Assembly (NCBI GenBank): GCA_964551875.1
Contig: CAZKEV010000001.1
Span: 1-64,000 of the forward strand
Source: JACTUA01 sp964551875
Lineage (GTDB): Archaea > Halobacteriota > Methanomicrobia > Methanomicrobiales > JACTUA01
Length of the DNA: 64,000 nucleotides
Direction: 5' to 3'
The notes under the pieces are model-generated. The model did no database searches, was not told where the DNA came from, and saw only the letters and a list, made by a program, of their open reading frames with translations. Below are positions 26,671 to 35,106 of this stretch, one piece after another (position 1 is the first letter of the stretch; each line of letters begins with the position of its first letter). The position numbers and the translations under genes were made by a program.

Positions 26671-26980
26671 CCTACTCCTTACTATGAGTTATGAATCGCG
26701 AGAGATAAACAAACCGTTCGCCCGGTGTCCGGATCCCGTCTGCACCCCCTGGGCCCCGGATACCATGAGGCCCCCGGTTGCCCGGATCCCCTCTGCACCT
26801 CACGGTGCCCGGATCTCCCCTCTCCAACCATCCTTCGCACGGATCCCATAAGCAGTACTTGTGCAGATTCCCCCGGAATCCCTGTGCCTGGACGCGAGAT
26901 CCTGCCAGGTCCGGGCCTGCCAGAGATTCCGGCCATGAGATGAACCTTGATATGGAAAGGAGACAGAACCGGATCAAAGG
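26671..26980. other. 310-bp divergent intergenic region with a 27-bp periodic motif
   Basis: This lies between the start of the GyrI-like gene and the plus-strand DUF457-type gene. It contains the CCGGAT array described below (26729-26847). No small ORF with coding character is seen. Confidence 0.55.
26729..26847. repeat. Short tandem array of CCGGATCCC-type motifs, period about 27 bp
   Basis: CCGGATCCC (26729), CCGGATACC (26756), CCGGATCCC (26782), CCGGATCTCC (26809) and CACGGATCCC (26838) are spaced 27, 26, 27 and 29-30 bp. Two units also share TCTGCACC just downstream. The period is close to that of the hairpin array at 44771-45160, whose first three units also carry CGGATC. Confidence 0.6.
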
Positions 26981-27700
26981 ATGCTTGTCTTTGCCCACCT
27001 GTGCATAGGCGCCATTGCGGGGCTCTTCCTCTCGCGGCTGACGGGGAACCGGGATATGGTGCTTGTCGGCATCTTCGGGAGTATCCTCCCTGACCTCGTA
27101 GACAAGCCCCTGGAGATCCTCGGCCTCGGGGATATCCTTGGATACGAGGCTCTCTTTCTCCACACGTTGCTCGCACTCGCGATCCTCTGCATGGCAGGGC
27201 TCCTCGCGTACCGTTTTCTCAGCCCTCCGGTGCCGGCCGTGATGGCCGTGATTATCCTGATGGTCGGCCTCCACCAGGTGATGGACCTCGTGTGGATGAG
27301 CCCGGAGCAGTGGCTTTATCCCTTCTTCGGGCCCATCCCCCAGTCCTGCTCGTGCCTGACACCCTCCCTCGCTCCGGCAGGGGGCCTGGCCCTGGAGGTC
27401 CCCGTAGACTTCGTCGGGAGGGAGGTCGCGACCGAGCTCCTCTCTCCCTCGGAATGGGTCTTCTCCGGGGTACTCGCCCTCGTCCTCCTCGTCCCCCGGC
27501 TGGGGGAGAGGGCCATCCTCTGGGGTTCGGTCCTCCTTGCGGTCCTCGGCCTTGCGTCCCTCACCTCCCTCGCCGGCCTCCCGGTCCACCTCATTGCGGA
27601 GGGCGGAAGGGAGATGGAAGTCCTCCTCGTTCTTGTCTCCTGTGCAGGGGCTGCGGGCCTCTGGCTTTACGACCGCAGGGATCGGATGGGACACGAATAA
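26981..27700 (+). CDS. Membrane protein of the metal-dependent hydrolase (DUF457/YdjM-like) group
   Basis: 239 residues with five to six predicted membrane helices. The N-terminal FAHLCIGAIAGLFLSRL carries the His after the first residues. GSILPDLVDKPLEI gives the conserved LPDxxDK motif, ALFLHTLLALAIL the next His and VGLHQVMDLVWMSP the H...D pair. These polar residues inside helices are characteristic of the LexA-binding/inner-membrane metal-dependent hydrolase family. Activity is unproven. Confidence 0.75.
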   Translation: MLVFAHLCIGAIAGLFLSRLTGNRDMVLVGIFGSILPDLVDKPLEILGLGDILGYEALFLHTLLALAILCMAGLLAYRFLSPPVPAVMAVIILMVGLHQVMDLVWMSPEQWLYPFFGPIPQSCSCLTPSLAPAGGLALEVPVDFVGREVATELLSPSEWVFSGVLALVLLVPRLGERAILWGSVLLAVLGLASLTSLAGLPVHLIAEGGREMEVLLVLVSCAGAAGLWLYDRRDRMGHE

Positions 27701-27971
27701 ACAAACCATCCCCCCCACCCCCCTGACTCACGGGCGAAGTCAGTATCCTCATATAGGGTGACGACGATATAACCGGGAGGATTCTTTCTGGGATTCGCCG
27801 CAGTGGCCGGATGCTCCGGTGTCCCCCTTCACCTCATTCCAGACGACTGGGCGAAACAGGACTCATGCTTGCCCTTATCTCTTTTGCGGGTTCCCCGGGG
27901 CTCTGGCTCTCCTGCAGGTGGGGAAAGGGAAGGGCCATGCCCAGGGAGAGAGGCTTCCCCCTTTGAGGATG

Positions 27972-28907
27972 TCAGGACGGGTGGTCCCTGAACCATTCCA
28001 TGGTCTCACGAAGTCCGTCAACAAGGTGGACCCGGGGCCGGTAGCCCATCACGTCCCTGGCCCGGGAGATGTCGGCGACTGATTCCCGGATATCTCCCGG
28101 ACGGGGCTTCTCAAAGACCGGTTCGCGGGACATCCCTCCGATCTCCGTGATGACCCGTGCGAGATCTCTTACGGATACCCCGGCACCGGTTGCGATGTTG
28201 AAGGTGCCGACCGCGTCCCGCTGCATGGCAAGAATGTTCGCCCTGACGACATCCTGTACCGAGACAAAGTCCCGGATCTGGTTCCCGTCCCCGAATATTA
28301 CTGGAGGCCTTCTCCTGAGGACATGCATGATGAAACTGGGGATAACCGCTGCGTACTCACCGCGGGGATCCTGGGCAGGGCCATAGACATTGAAGTAGCG
28401 GAGCGAGGCTGTCGGGAGTCCGTAAGAGCGCCGGTAAACCTCGCAGTAGTACTCTCCGGCGAGTTTCGAGGCAGCATAAGGGGAGAGGGGTTCGGGGAAT
28501 GCACTTTCCAGCTTCGGGGAGATTGGGCTGTCTCCATAGACAGCAGAAGAAGAAGAGAAAATTACTTTCTTCACCCCGGCCTCATGGGCAGAGGAGAGGA
28601 CAGAGAGAGTCCCGGTAGCGTTCACTTCATGAACCTCCAGGGGACGTTCCATGGAACGGCTCACAGAGACATCTGCGGCAAGATGGAAGATGCAGTCGAC
28701 CCCCCTGCAAAGGTCGAGAAGAAGGTTCCTGTGGAGGATGCTCCCGCGGGCGAACTGCGCCTTCCCATGGTCAAGGAGGTCCTGGATGCGCCCTGTCTGC
28801 CCTGAGGAGAGATCGTCGAGCACGGTCACCTCGCCGAGGTTCGCGAGCTCCCGCGCCAGGTGCGAACCGATGAACCCCGCCCCGCCGGTCACAAGGAAAT
28901 TCATCAT
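27972..28907 (-). CDS. NAD-dependent sugar-nucleotide epimerase/dehydratase
   Basis: A 311-residue extended short-chain dehydrogenase of the UDP-glucose 4-epimerase type. LVTGGAGFIGSHLA (residues 5-18) binds NAD, DDLSSGQTGRI is the ribose-binding loop, FHLAADVSVSRS holds the active-site loop, and YAASKLAGE supplies the catalytic YxxxK. SLRYFNVYGPAQDP and IFGDGNQIRDFVSVQDV are the substrate-binding segments. Two adjacent ATGs (28907, 28904) are possible. It likely makes UDP-galactose or a related sugar for glycosylation; exact product unknown. Confidence 0.9.
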   Translation of the reverse strand: MMNFLVTGGAGFIGSHLARELANLGEVTVLDDLSSGQTGRIQDLLDHGKAQFARGSILHRNLLLDLCRGVDCIFHLAADVSVSRSMERPLEVHEVNATGTLSVLSSAHEAGVKKVIFSSSSAVYGDSPISPKLESAFPEPLSPYAASKLAGEYYCEVYRRSYGLPTASLRYFNVYGPAQDPRGEYAAVIPSFIMHVLRRRPPVIFGDGNQIRDFVSVQDVVRANILAMQRDAVGTFNIATGAGVSVRDLARVITEIGGMSREPVFEKPRPGDIRESVADISRARDVMGYRPRVHLVDGLRETMEWFRDHPS

Positions 28908-28987
28908 CCCATCTCCTTGTCTCCCGTCTCCATGGTACGGGAATGGATTAGACTCTCAAAAGAACCTTTCTCTCCGATTCTCTTTCT

Positions 28988-29902
28988 TCAGCACCCTTTC
29001 TCAGGATCCCCGTGGATGAGCCTGGGATCATCGTGGGCGATCCCGAGAGCCTGGAGGGCACTCTTCTCCTTGTCCTTGATCTCGAGCATGATATCCATGT
29101 CATACGGCCTGGACTCAAGGAGGAACCTCCGGAAGAGCAGGGCATCAAGGCTTGTTGCATGGGTTCCCCTTCTCTTCCCAATCTCCTGGGAGCTGTAATC
29201 CACAATGGGAATGCCATCGGCTCTTTTCCATGTCCCGGCGGCTGCGGCGAGTGCCTGGGGAAGGGGTTCACCACGGTTGTTCAGTTCATGGTGGAACACA
29301 TCGAAGATGACAGGGAGGCCGGTCTCTCCATGGATGCGGAGGCAGTCGGCAAGGGGAAATCGCAGGTCATCGTTCTCGATGGCGAGCCGCCGCAGGATAG
29401 CCTCGTCCAGCCCAACTGCCCTTTCGATGAATCGCCGGATGCTTGCCTCACGATCCCTGTACACCCCTCCGACATGAATCTGGACCTTTGCAGTGGTATC
29501 GAGATTCATGAGATCCAGCACCTCGGCGTGGTAGCGGAGCTCGGCGATGGATCTCCCGACGATGGTCCCCTCCGTTGCGTTGATGAGGATGAACTGGTCG
29601 GGGTGCATGGAGACACGGATCCCCGAATCCCTGATGAACTTCCCGATCTCCCTGAACTGCTCCAGGAACCGATCCTGCCACGGGATATCTATGACCGGAT
29701 GGGATGCGAAGGGAACGAGGTCCGAGGTGATGCGGAAGAAGAGAATGCCATGGTCGCGGTTGAAAGAAAGGATCTTCTGGAGACATGCCAGGTTCCCGGC
29801 CACGGTCGCCATGAGCCGTTCCCCGCTGTAGGAGGCGAGCCGGAAGGTATGATTTGCGGTGCACCCGATGGACCGGTTGATGCACGGGTACCCTATCCTC
29901 AC
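28988..29902 (-). CDS. uvsE: UV DNA damage endonuclease (UvdE/UvsE family)
   Basis: A 304-residue TIM-barrel endonuclease that nicks 5' to UV photoproducts and other lesions. VRIGYPCINRSIGC is the N-terminus; LFFRITSDLVPFASHP, VSMHPDQFILINA, VQIHVGGVYRDREASI, LAIENDD and VIFDVFHHELNN carry the His/Glu/Asp metal ligands. GIPIVDYSSQEIGKRRGTHA and PYDMDIMLEIKDKEKSAL close the barrel. The GTG at 29902 is preferred. An ATG at 29995 would overlap the upstream glycosylase by 71 bp and add a non-homologous leader. It probably forms a repair operon with the glycosylase. Confidence 0.88.
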   Translation of the reverse strand: MRIGYPCINRSIGCTANHTFRLASYSGERLMATVAGNLACLQKILSFNRDHGILFFRITSDLVPFASHPVIDIPWQDRFLEQFREIGKFIRDSGIRVSMHPDQFILINATEGTIVGRSIAELRYHAEVLDLMNLDTTAKVQIHVGGVYRDREASIRRFIERAVGLDEAILRRLAIENDDLRFPLADCLRIHGETGLPVIFDVFHHELNNRGEPLPQALAAAAGTWKRADGIPIVDYSSQEIGKRRGTHATSLDALLFRRFLLESRPYDMDIMLEIKDKEKSALQALGIAHDDPRLIHGDPEKGC

Positions 29903-29924
29903 CTGCTTACCCCCGCGAGGGTGG

Positions 29925-30812
29925 CTAGCATCGAATCCTTCCCCCGGCCCGTTCGATAAACCCATCCCTTTCCAATCCTTTGAGGATCCGCTCAAGCCGC
30001 CCGGGTTCGACGGGTACCAGGCCTCTTAACTCCTCTTCGCGGGCCCCGCCTCCAGAAAGGAGATGGCGGAGGATGATCCCCCTCACCTGCCGATCCGATC
30101 CCTCGAACGGGCTCTGCCTCGAGTAGGAGGCGCTCCTTGTGTTCGGGTTCCCGGCCCCTTTCTTCAAGAGCGACCCATAATCCATCATAGCGTAATAGAA
30201 CTCCCGTGGTCTCTTCTTCATCAGCGTCTTCTCGAGGATCGGTTCGATCTCCCTGTCCTGAACCTTTTCGGCATCCGGGAAGAAGAGATGGATGAATACC
30301 CGCCGGATGTTCGTCTCGATGAAGATCTCGGGCCGGTTCGTTGAGAATACCACGATTGCCCCCGCGGTCGCGCTCCCGATACCGGGGAAAGGGTCGAGGA
30401 TGGTCCGGTCGAGCGGGATCGATCCCTGGTACTCGTCCCTGACCCTCCGGGCCGTCTCGTGCAGGGCAAGGGCCCGCCGGTTATAGCCGAGGCCCTGCCA
30501 GGCACGGAGCACCTCGTGTCTCGGGGCACGGGCGAGTGCCTCGATGTCGGGGAAGCATCCGAGGAATTCCGGATACTTCGTGAGTACCCGCTCCACCCGG
30601 GTCTGCTGGAGCATGAACTCCGAGACAAGGATATGGTAAGGATCGGCGGTTCTTCTCCAGGGGAGATCCCTGCCACAGGAGGCGTAAAAGAGCCTAAGGA
30701 ACCTCTGGAAGGAACTGACAAGTCCAATGGTGAGACCTCCGCTCCTGGAACGGGCCCTGATGGAGTCCTCCATGGCGGATAATTCCCTCTGGATATCCCT
30801 CTCCTGATCCAT
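29925..30812 (-). CDS. MutY-like HhH-GPD DNA glycosylase lacking the Fe-S cluster
   Basis: 295 residues from the ATG at 30812. ASCGRDLPWRRTADPYHILV and SEFMLQQTRVERV match the MutY N-terminal adenine-recognition region. FPGIGSATAGAIVVF is the helix-hairpin-helix. Two departures are clear: the Asp normally found after the HhH is replaced in FIETNIRRVF by Glu, and the segment following YAMMDYGSLLKKG has no cysteines, so the usual [4Fe-4S] cluster is absent. The C-terminal 80 residues look like a winged-helix domain (LSGGGAREEELRGLVPVEPG). Fe-S-less MutY relatives exist. Whether it acts on adenine opposite oxoG or another lesion is open. Confidence 0.82.
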   Translation of the reverse strand: MDQERDIQRELSAMEDSIRARSRSGGLTIGLVSSFQRFLRLFYASCGRDLPWRRTADPYHILVSEFMLQQTRVERVLTKYPEFLGCFPDIEALARAPRHEVLRAWQGLGYNRRALALHETARRVRDEYQGSIPLDRTILDPFPGIGSATAGAIVVFSTNRPEIFIETNIRRVFIHLFFPDAEKVQDREIEPILEKTLMKKRPREFYYAMMDYGSLLKKGAGNPNTRSASYSRQSPFEGSDRQVRGIILRHLLSGGGAREEELRGLVPVEPGRLERILKGLERDGFIERAGGRIRC

Positions 30813-30975
30813 CACTGTCTCACAGCATGGGAACCTTATGGGATAAATAAGGGGGCAGCGACCCATCCGGTCTGCGCTATTCTTCCCCTCGAAGGAGTTC
30901 CAGGAATATGCAGGGAATCAGCTCGGGATCCCTTGGTGACGCATCAGAACCTTTAAGAAAAGGGATGCGGTATTC

Positions 30976-31467
30976 ATGCTGTTGGTTGCCATGGAGATCG
31001 TCAAAATCCCCAGGATGGAGAAGCAGGATTACGACGCGCTTATCACCGAAGGCTATGTCTCGAGGATCGCGTTCCTGGGCGAGAAGTACCCCTACATCGC
31101 GCCGTTCCTCTATGTCTTCGACGGCAACTTCATGTATTTCCTCTCCACCCGGTACGGGAAGAAGATCCGGTACTTCCGGTCCAACCCCTATGTCTCGGTT
31201 GAGGTTGAGCGCTACAGCCAGGACCTGTCCTGCTACATGTTCGTCACCCTCCAGGGGAGGCTCGAGGAGGTCGAGGATGCCATCGAGAAGAAGAAGATCC
31301 GCCAGAAGTTCGTGAACATGATCAGGACGAAGAATCTCTCGAAGAATATCCTTGCCGCCCTCGGCATCCTGCCCCAGGAACCCATCGAGACGATAGCCGC
31401 CGAGGAACGGTCCATCCTCTGGCGCCTCACCGGCGTGACCGACATCGTGGCCCTCCAGAACATGTGA
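30976..31467 (+). CDS. Pyridoxamine 5'-phosphate oxidase-like FMN-binding protein
   Basis: 163 residues of the PNPOx-like split-barrel family. IPRMEKQDYDALITEGYVSR, YPYIAPFLYVFDGNFMYFLS, TRYGKKIRYFRSNPYVSVEV and YMFVTLQGRLEEVED are typical of the group that binds FMN or F420. A second ATG at 30991 (MEIVKIPRM) is an equally likely start. The partner substrate is unknown. In methanogens such proteins are often F420- or heme-related. Confidence 0.8.
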   Translation: MLLVAMEIVKIPRMEKQDYDALITEGYVSRIAFLGEKYPYIAPFLYVFDGNFMYFLSTRYGKKIRYFRSNPYVSVEVERYSQDLSCYMFVTLQGRLEEVEDAIEKKKIRQKFVNMIRTKNLSKNILAALGILPQEPIETIAAEERSILWRLTGVTDIVALQNM

Positions 31468-31495
31468 CCGCCGAACTCCTGAAAAGCATCCCCCG

Positions 31496-32311
31496 ATGAC
31501 TTCCGATCCCAACCGCGCCTATGTCCATGGATATTCATGGCGGGAAGCGAAACGCCTCCTGGACCAGGCAGGCGCACTCACCGGTCTCCTCCACCACGAC
31601 ACCGGGTATCCGGCGGGAAGCCGTGTGCTGGAAGCAGGCTGCGGGATCGGTGCCCAGACAGTCACGCTCGCAAAGAAGAGCCCGGGGGCCCTGATCACCT
31701 CCATCGACCTCTCGGAACCCTCCCTTGGGCAGGCAGAAGCGCGGGTGAAGGCGTCGGGTGAGAGAAACGTCACCTTCCTACAGGCTGATATCCACGCCCT
31801 GCCGTTTGCAGACGGGACCTTTGACCACATCTTTGTCTGCTTTGTCCTCGAACACCTCCCTGACCCGGTTCCTGCGCTTACCTGCCTCCGCCGGGTCCTG
31901 AAACCCGGCGGCACCATCACGGTCATCGAGGGGGACCATGGATCTGCGTATTTCTCCCCGGACAGCGAAACGGCGAGGAAGGCCATATCCTGCCTTGTTG
32001 CTCTCCAGCTGGGAAAGGGCGGGAACGCGCTGATCGGCCGGGAGCTCTACCCGCTCCTCTCCAGGGCAGGATTCCGGGATGTCACCATCTCTCCGCGTAT
32101 GGTGTACGTGGATGCCTCGAGGCCGGAGCTTGTCGAAGGGTTCACAAAACAGACCTTCACCGCGATGGTCGAGGGTGTCCGGGATGAGGCATTGTACCGC
32201 GGCATGATCAGCGAAGCGGAGTGGGACCAGGGAATCAAGGACCTTTACCGCACCTGCGAACCCGACGGGACGTTCTGTTATACCTTCTTCAAGGGGACCG
32301 GGGTAAAATAA
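31496..32311 (+). CDS. SAM-dependent methyltransferase, class I
   Basis: 271 residues. VLEAGCGIGAQTVTLAK is motif I for S-adenosylmethionine binding, ITSIDLSEPSLGQAE the acidic loop, FLQADIHALPFADGTFDHIF motif II/III and VLKPGGTITVIEGDHG motif post-III. The family is broad (UbiE/arsenite/small-molecule type), and the methyl acceptor cannot be deduced. It is followed 12 bp later by a quinone-reductase-like gene in the same direction. Confidence 0.82.
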   Translation: MTSDPNRAYVHGYSWREAKRLLDQAGALTGLLHHDTGYPAGSRVLEAGCGIGAQTVTLAKKSPGALITSIDLSEPSLGQAEARVKASGERNVTFLQADIHALPFADGTFDHIFVCFVLEHLPDPVPALTCLRRVLKPGGTITVIEGDHGSAYFSPDSETARKAISCLVALQLGKGGNALIGRELYPLLSRAGFRDVTISPRMVYVDASRPELVEGFTKQTFTAMVEGVRDEALYRGMISEAEWDQGIKDLYRTCEPDGTFCYTFFKGTGVK

Positions 32312-32323
32312 CAGGAAAGAGCC

Positions 32324-32920
32324 ATGAAGATCTCCGTTATTCTCGCACACCCGCATCCGGGCAGTTTCAACCATGCGATAGGCGCGGCGGTGATCCAGGC
32401 GCTCGGGGAGAACCGGCACGATATCGTGTATCACGACCTGTACACGGAACGGTTCAACCCCGTCCTTCCGTTTGAAGAGATTCCCCGCGGTGCCCTGCTC
32501 GATCCGGTCATCCAGGCCCACTGCGCTGAGATCGCGGCTGCAGAAGGCATTGTGGTCATTCATCCAGACTGGTGGGGCCAGCCGCCGGCGATCCTGAAGG
32601 GGTGGGTCGATCGCGTGCTCCGCCCCGGTGTCGCCTACCGGTTCCTCGAGGGTGACAGGGGCGAGGGGGTGCCGGTCGGGCTTCTCAAGGCGAGGGCTGC
32701 GCTCGTCTTCAACACCTCCAACACCCCCCGGGGGCGGGAGATGGAGGCCTTTGGCGACCCGCTCGAGCGGCTCTGGAAGGACTGCATCTTCTCGCTCTGC
32801 GGCGTTCCCGTCATCCACAGGCGGATGTTCTCCGTTGTGGTGGCGAGCACGGATGATGAGCGCAGGCGCTGGCTTGAAGAGGTTCAGAGTACCGTGTTAG
32901 GAGCTTTCTCCGAGCCTTGA
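32324..32920 (+). CDS. NAD(P)H dehydrogenase (quinone)/flavodoxin-like oxidoreductase
   Basis: 198 residues of the NQO/MdaB-like flavodoxin fold. ISVILAHPHPGSFNHAIG is the FMN/FAD phosphate loop, YHDLYTERFNPVL follows it, VVIHPDWWGQPPAILKGWVD is the family signature and VFNTSNTPRGREMEA the later flavin contact. It reduces quinones or similar acceptors, probably for oxidative-stress defence. It sits directly after the methyltransferase gene. Confidence 0.88.
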   Translation: MKISVILAHPHPGSFNHAIGAAVIQALGENRHDIVYHDLYTERFNPVLPFEEIPRGALLDPVIQAHCAEIAAAEGIVVIHPDWWGQPPAILKGWVDRVLRPGVAYRFLEGDRGEGVPVGLLKARAALVFNTSNTPRGREMEAFGDPLERLWKDCIFSLCGVPVIHRRMFSVVVASTDDERRRWLEEVQSTVLGAFSEP

Positions 32921-32943
32921 CGGCGGGGCCCCTCTCCCCTGCC

Positions 32944-34194
32944 TCATCCCATGCCAAGGAAGAACCAGTAGACGAGGGCCTGGAGCACGGTGAGGGGGAG
33001 CCCGATCTTCACGAACTCGGGGAAGGTGAGGGTCTCGCCCTCTCTCTCGGCGTTCTGGATGATGATGACATTGGATGCCGCCCCGAGGATGGAGAGGTTC
33101 CCCGCGATGGTGCTCCCCGCGGCAAGGGCCATGAGGGCGGCCATGGATTCCCCTGACTTCGTGATGACGGGGAGGTAGAGGGCAACCCAGGGCACATTGG
33201 AGACGAACTGGCTTACGATCAGGGAGAGCCCGAGGATCACGGGGACCCGGGTGATCTCCCCGCCGATGAGCAGGATAAAGGACTGGAAGAACCCCGACTC
33301 CCAGACGCTCTCCATGAGGACGAACATGGCAGCAAAGAAGACCAGGGTCTCCCAGTCGACCTTCCTCGCGATCTCGACCCTCCTTCCCGAGAGGGCGAGG
33401 ATCGGGAACGCGGAGAGGAGGGCGATGGCCGGGAGGGAGACCCAGGTATCCAGGCCGACGAAGAACCCCGCGATCTTGACGAGGATCAGGGTCACGAGGA
33501 CCCCGAGTGAGACCCTGGAGAGGAGAGCGAGCCTCACGTCCTTCACCGCCTCGTGGTTGAACTCAAGGACTCGCTCCCAGGACTCCTTCCGGAACGCGAT
33601 CCTGAGGAAGAGATAGACGAGGATGAGGCTAATCGCCGTGGGAATGGCAAGGAACCGGGCGAAGGTGATGAAGGGGTTCCCGACAGAGCCATGGAGGGCG
33701 ACGAGGAGGTTCTGGGGGTTCCCGATGGGGCTCATGACGCTTCCCGTCGTCACAGAGAACGCGAGGGCCATGAGGAGGAGCTTCGGGGAGATCCGGTTCA
33801 TGCGGGAGAAGTAGAGGGCAAGGGGTGTCCCGATGATAGCTAGGGTATCGTTCATCAGGAGGGCGGAGAGGATCCCAACTGAGAAGACGAGGACGAGGAG
33901 GAGCTGGTCAGGAGTCCTCGCCCTGCGGAAGATCCGGGTCGCGAGGAAGAGGAGATAGCCGCTCTCGTGGAGCGCCACCCCCACTACGAACATCCCGAAG
34001 AGGAAGATCATGACGTCCATATTGATGGCCCGGATGGCCGAGACGGGCGATATCTGGCCGGTCACGAGAACGGCCACCGCCCCGATGAGCATGATCTGCC
34101 AGATCTTGAACGTGAACCTCCCTATCCTGCGGATCGCGATCCCGAGAAAGACCAGGACGAGGACGATGACGGGGATGGTCGGTGCAAAAGCCAT
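32944..34194 (-). CDS. SLC13/ArsB-NhaD (ion transporter) superfamily carrier
   Basis: A 416-residue membrane protein with about eleven helices. The duplicated signature loops of the superfamily are present: SPIGNPQNLLVA (about residue 155) and NVPWVALYLPVI then AGSTIAGNLSILGAASNVII in the second half. NDTLAIIGTPLAL is the first membrane-hairpin motif. Substrate could be an anion such as sulfate or a dicarboxylate, or Na+/H+; the sequence does not decide. It ends 23 bp from the converging flavodoxin gene. Confidence 0.82.
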   Translation of the reverse strand: MAFAPTIPVIVLVLVFLGIAIRRIGRFTFKIWQIMLIGAVAVLVTGQISPVSAIRAINMDVMIFLFGMFVVGVALHESGYLLFLATRIFRRARTPDQLLLVLVFSVGILSALLMNDTLAIIGTPLALYFSRMNRISPKLLLMALAFSVTTGSVMSPIGNPQNLLVALHGSVGNPFITFARFLAIPTAISLILVYLFLRIAFRKESWERVLEFNHEAVKDVRLALLSRVSLGVLVTLILVKIAGFFVGLDTWVSLPAIALLSAFPILALSGRRVEIARKVDWETLVFFAAMFVLMESVWESGFFQSFILLIGGEITRVPVILGLSLIVSQFVSNVPWVALYLPVITKSGESMAALMALAAGSTIAGNLSILGAASNVIIIQNAEREGETLTFPEFVKIGLPLTVLQALVYWFFLGMG

Positions 34195-34200
34195 AGGATC

Positions 34201-35106
34201 TCATCGGGCAGGGCCGGACCCTGCGGGAGTCTCCCCGTCACCGAGGAGATGGGCGATGATCTTCCTGTAGAGGCCGGGTGAGTGCTCGTCCTCCCCCGCT
34301 TCGAGTGAAGGGTTGTCGTTCACCTCGATGACAAAGGGGGTGCCGTCCCTGTCCTTGATATCGACCCCGTAGAAGCCTCTCCCGATTGCCTTTGCAGCCA
34401 TGACCGCCACGTCGAGGATGGGTGCGGGGACATGGTCGAGGGGAACGCTTTTCACCGCGCAATAGACGACGTGGCCGTTCACGGTGGCCTGGATCTTGAA
34501 GGTATCCTGGGGGATGATGTACTGGCAGGCATAGAGGGGCTCCCCGTCGAGCACCCCGACCCTCCAGTCGAAATCGCTCTCGATGAACCTCTGGGCCACG
34601 ATCCAGTCCGACATCTTGATGAACCTCTTTGCGGTCTTCAGGAACTCGGGGACAGTGTGCACCTTCTCCACCCTGAGGGAGAAGGAGGTGGATGGTTCCT
34701 TGAGGATGAGGGGCGAGCCCAGCTCGCGGAAGAGGTCTTCTGCGTCCTTCTCGGTAACCTCCCCCTTCCTGACAAAGACGGTATCAGGCATCCTCACTCC
34801 CTCCTGCATGAGGTGGAGGTACATATTCACCTTATCTGAGCAGATCTGGATGGATGCCGGGTCATCGATGACCGGGATGCCCCGGAGCTCCGCCATCTTC
34901 GCGGCCACGAAGCTGATGTTCATCGGGTCCGTCCGGCTCCTGATGAAGAGGCCGTCGACCTTCCCTATCTTCGCGATCTCGACGGGGAAGATGAAGTAGA
35001 CCGTGTGCCCCATGCCCTCGGCAGAGTCCCTGAGCCTGATTAAGGCCGTGAGCTGCTCCGAGTTCCCCAGGGTCTGGCGGTCCACGAAGAGGCCGAGCCT
35101 ACCCAT
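34201..35106 (-). CDS. RimK-type ATP-grasp ligase
   Basis: 301 residues from the ATG at 35106 (MGRLGLFVDRQTLGNSEQL). ATP-grasp segments: ICSDKVNMYLHLMQEGVRMP, LGSPLILKEPSTSFSLRVEK (ATP-binding Lys and loop), IVAQRFIESDFDWRVGVLDG, and the metal-binding end YGVDIKDRDGTPFVIEVNDN. Such enzymes join an amino acid, often Glu, to a carboxylate. The gene overlaps the upstream RLAN-domain gene by 8 bp. In many organisms the two domains form one protein, so they probably act as a complex. A long in-frame extension upstream of 35106 is antisense-like and was not used. Confidence 0.85.
   Translation of the reverse strand: MGRLGLFVDRQTLGNSEQLTALIRLRDSAEGMGHTVYFIFPVEIAKIGKVDGLFIRSRTDPMNISFVAAKMAELRGIPVIDDPASIQICSDKVNMYLHLMQEGVRMPDTVFVRKGEVTEKDAEDLFRELGSPLILKEPSTSFSLRVEKVHTVPEFLKTAKRFIKMSDWIVAQRFIESDFDWRVGVLDGEPLYACQYIIPQDTFKIQATVNGHVVYCAVKSVPLDHVPAPILDVAVMAAKAIGRGFYGVDIKDRDGTPFVIEVNDNPSLEAGEDEHSPGLYRKIIAHLLGDGETPAGSGPAR

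Noticed and set aside
26672..27718. 348-codon minus-strand frame opposite the DUF457-type gene
   Set aside because: The plus strand encodes a clear membrane protein with family motifs; the minus frame is Glu/Arg/Gly-rich and has none.
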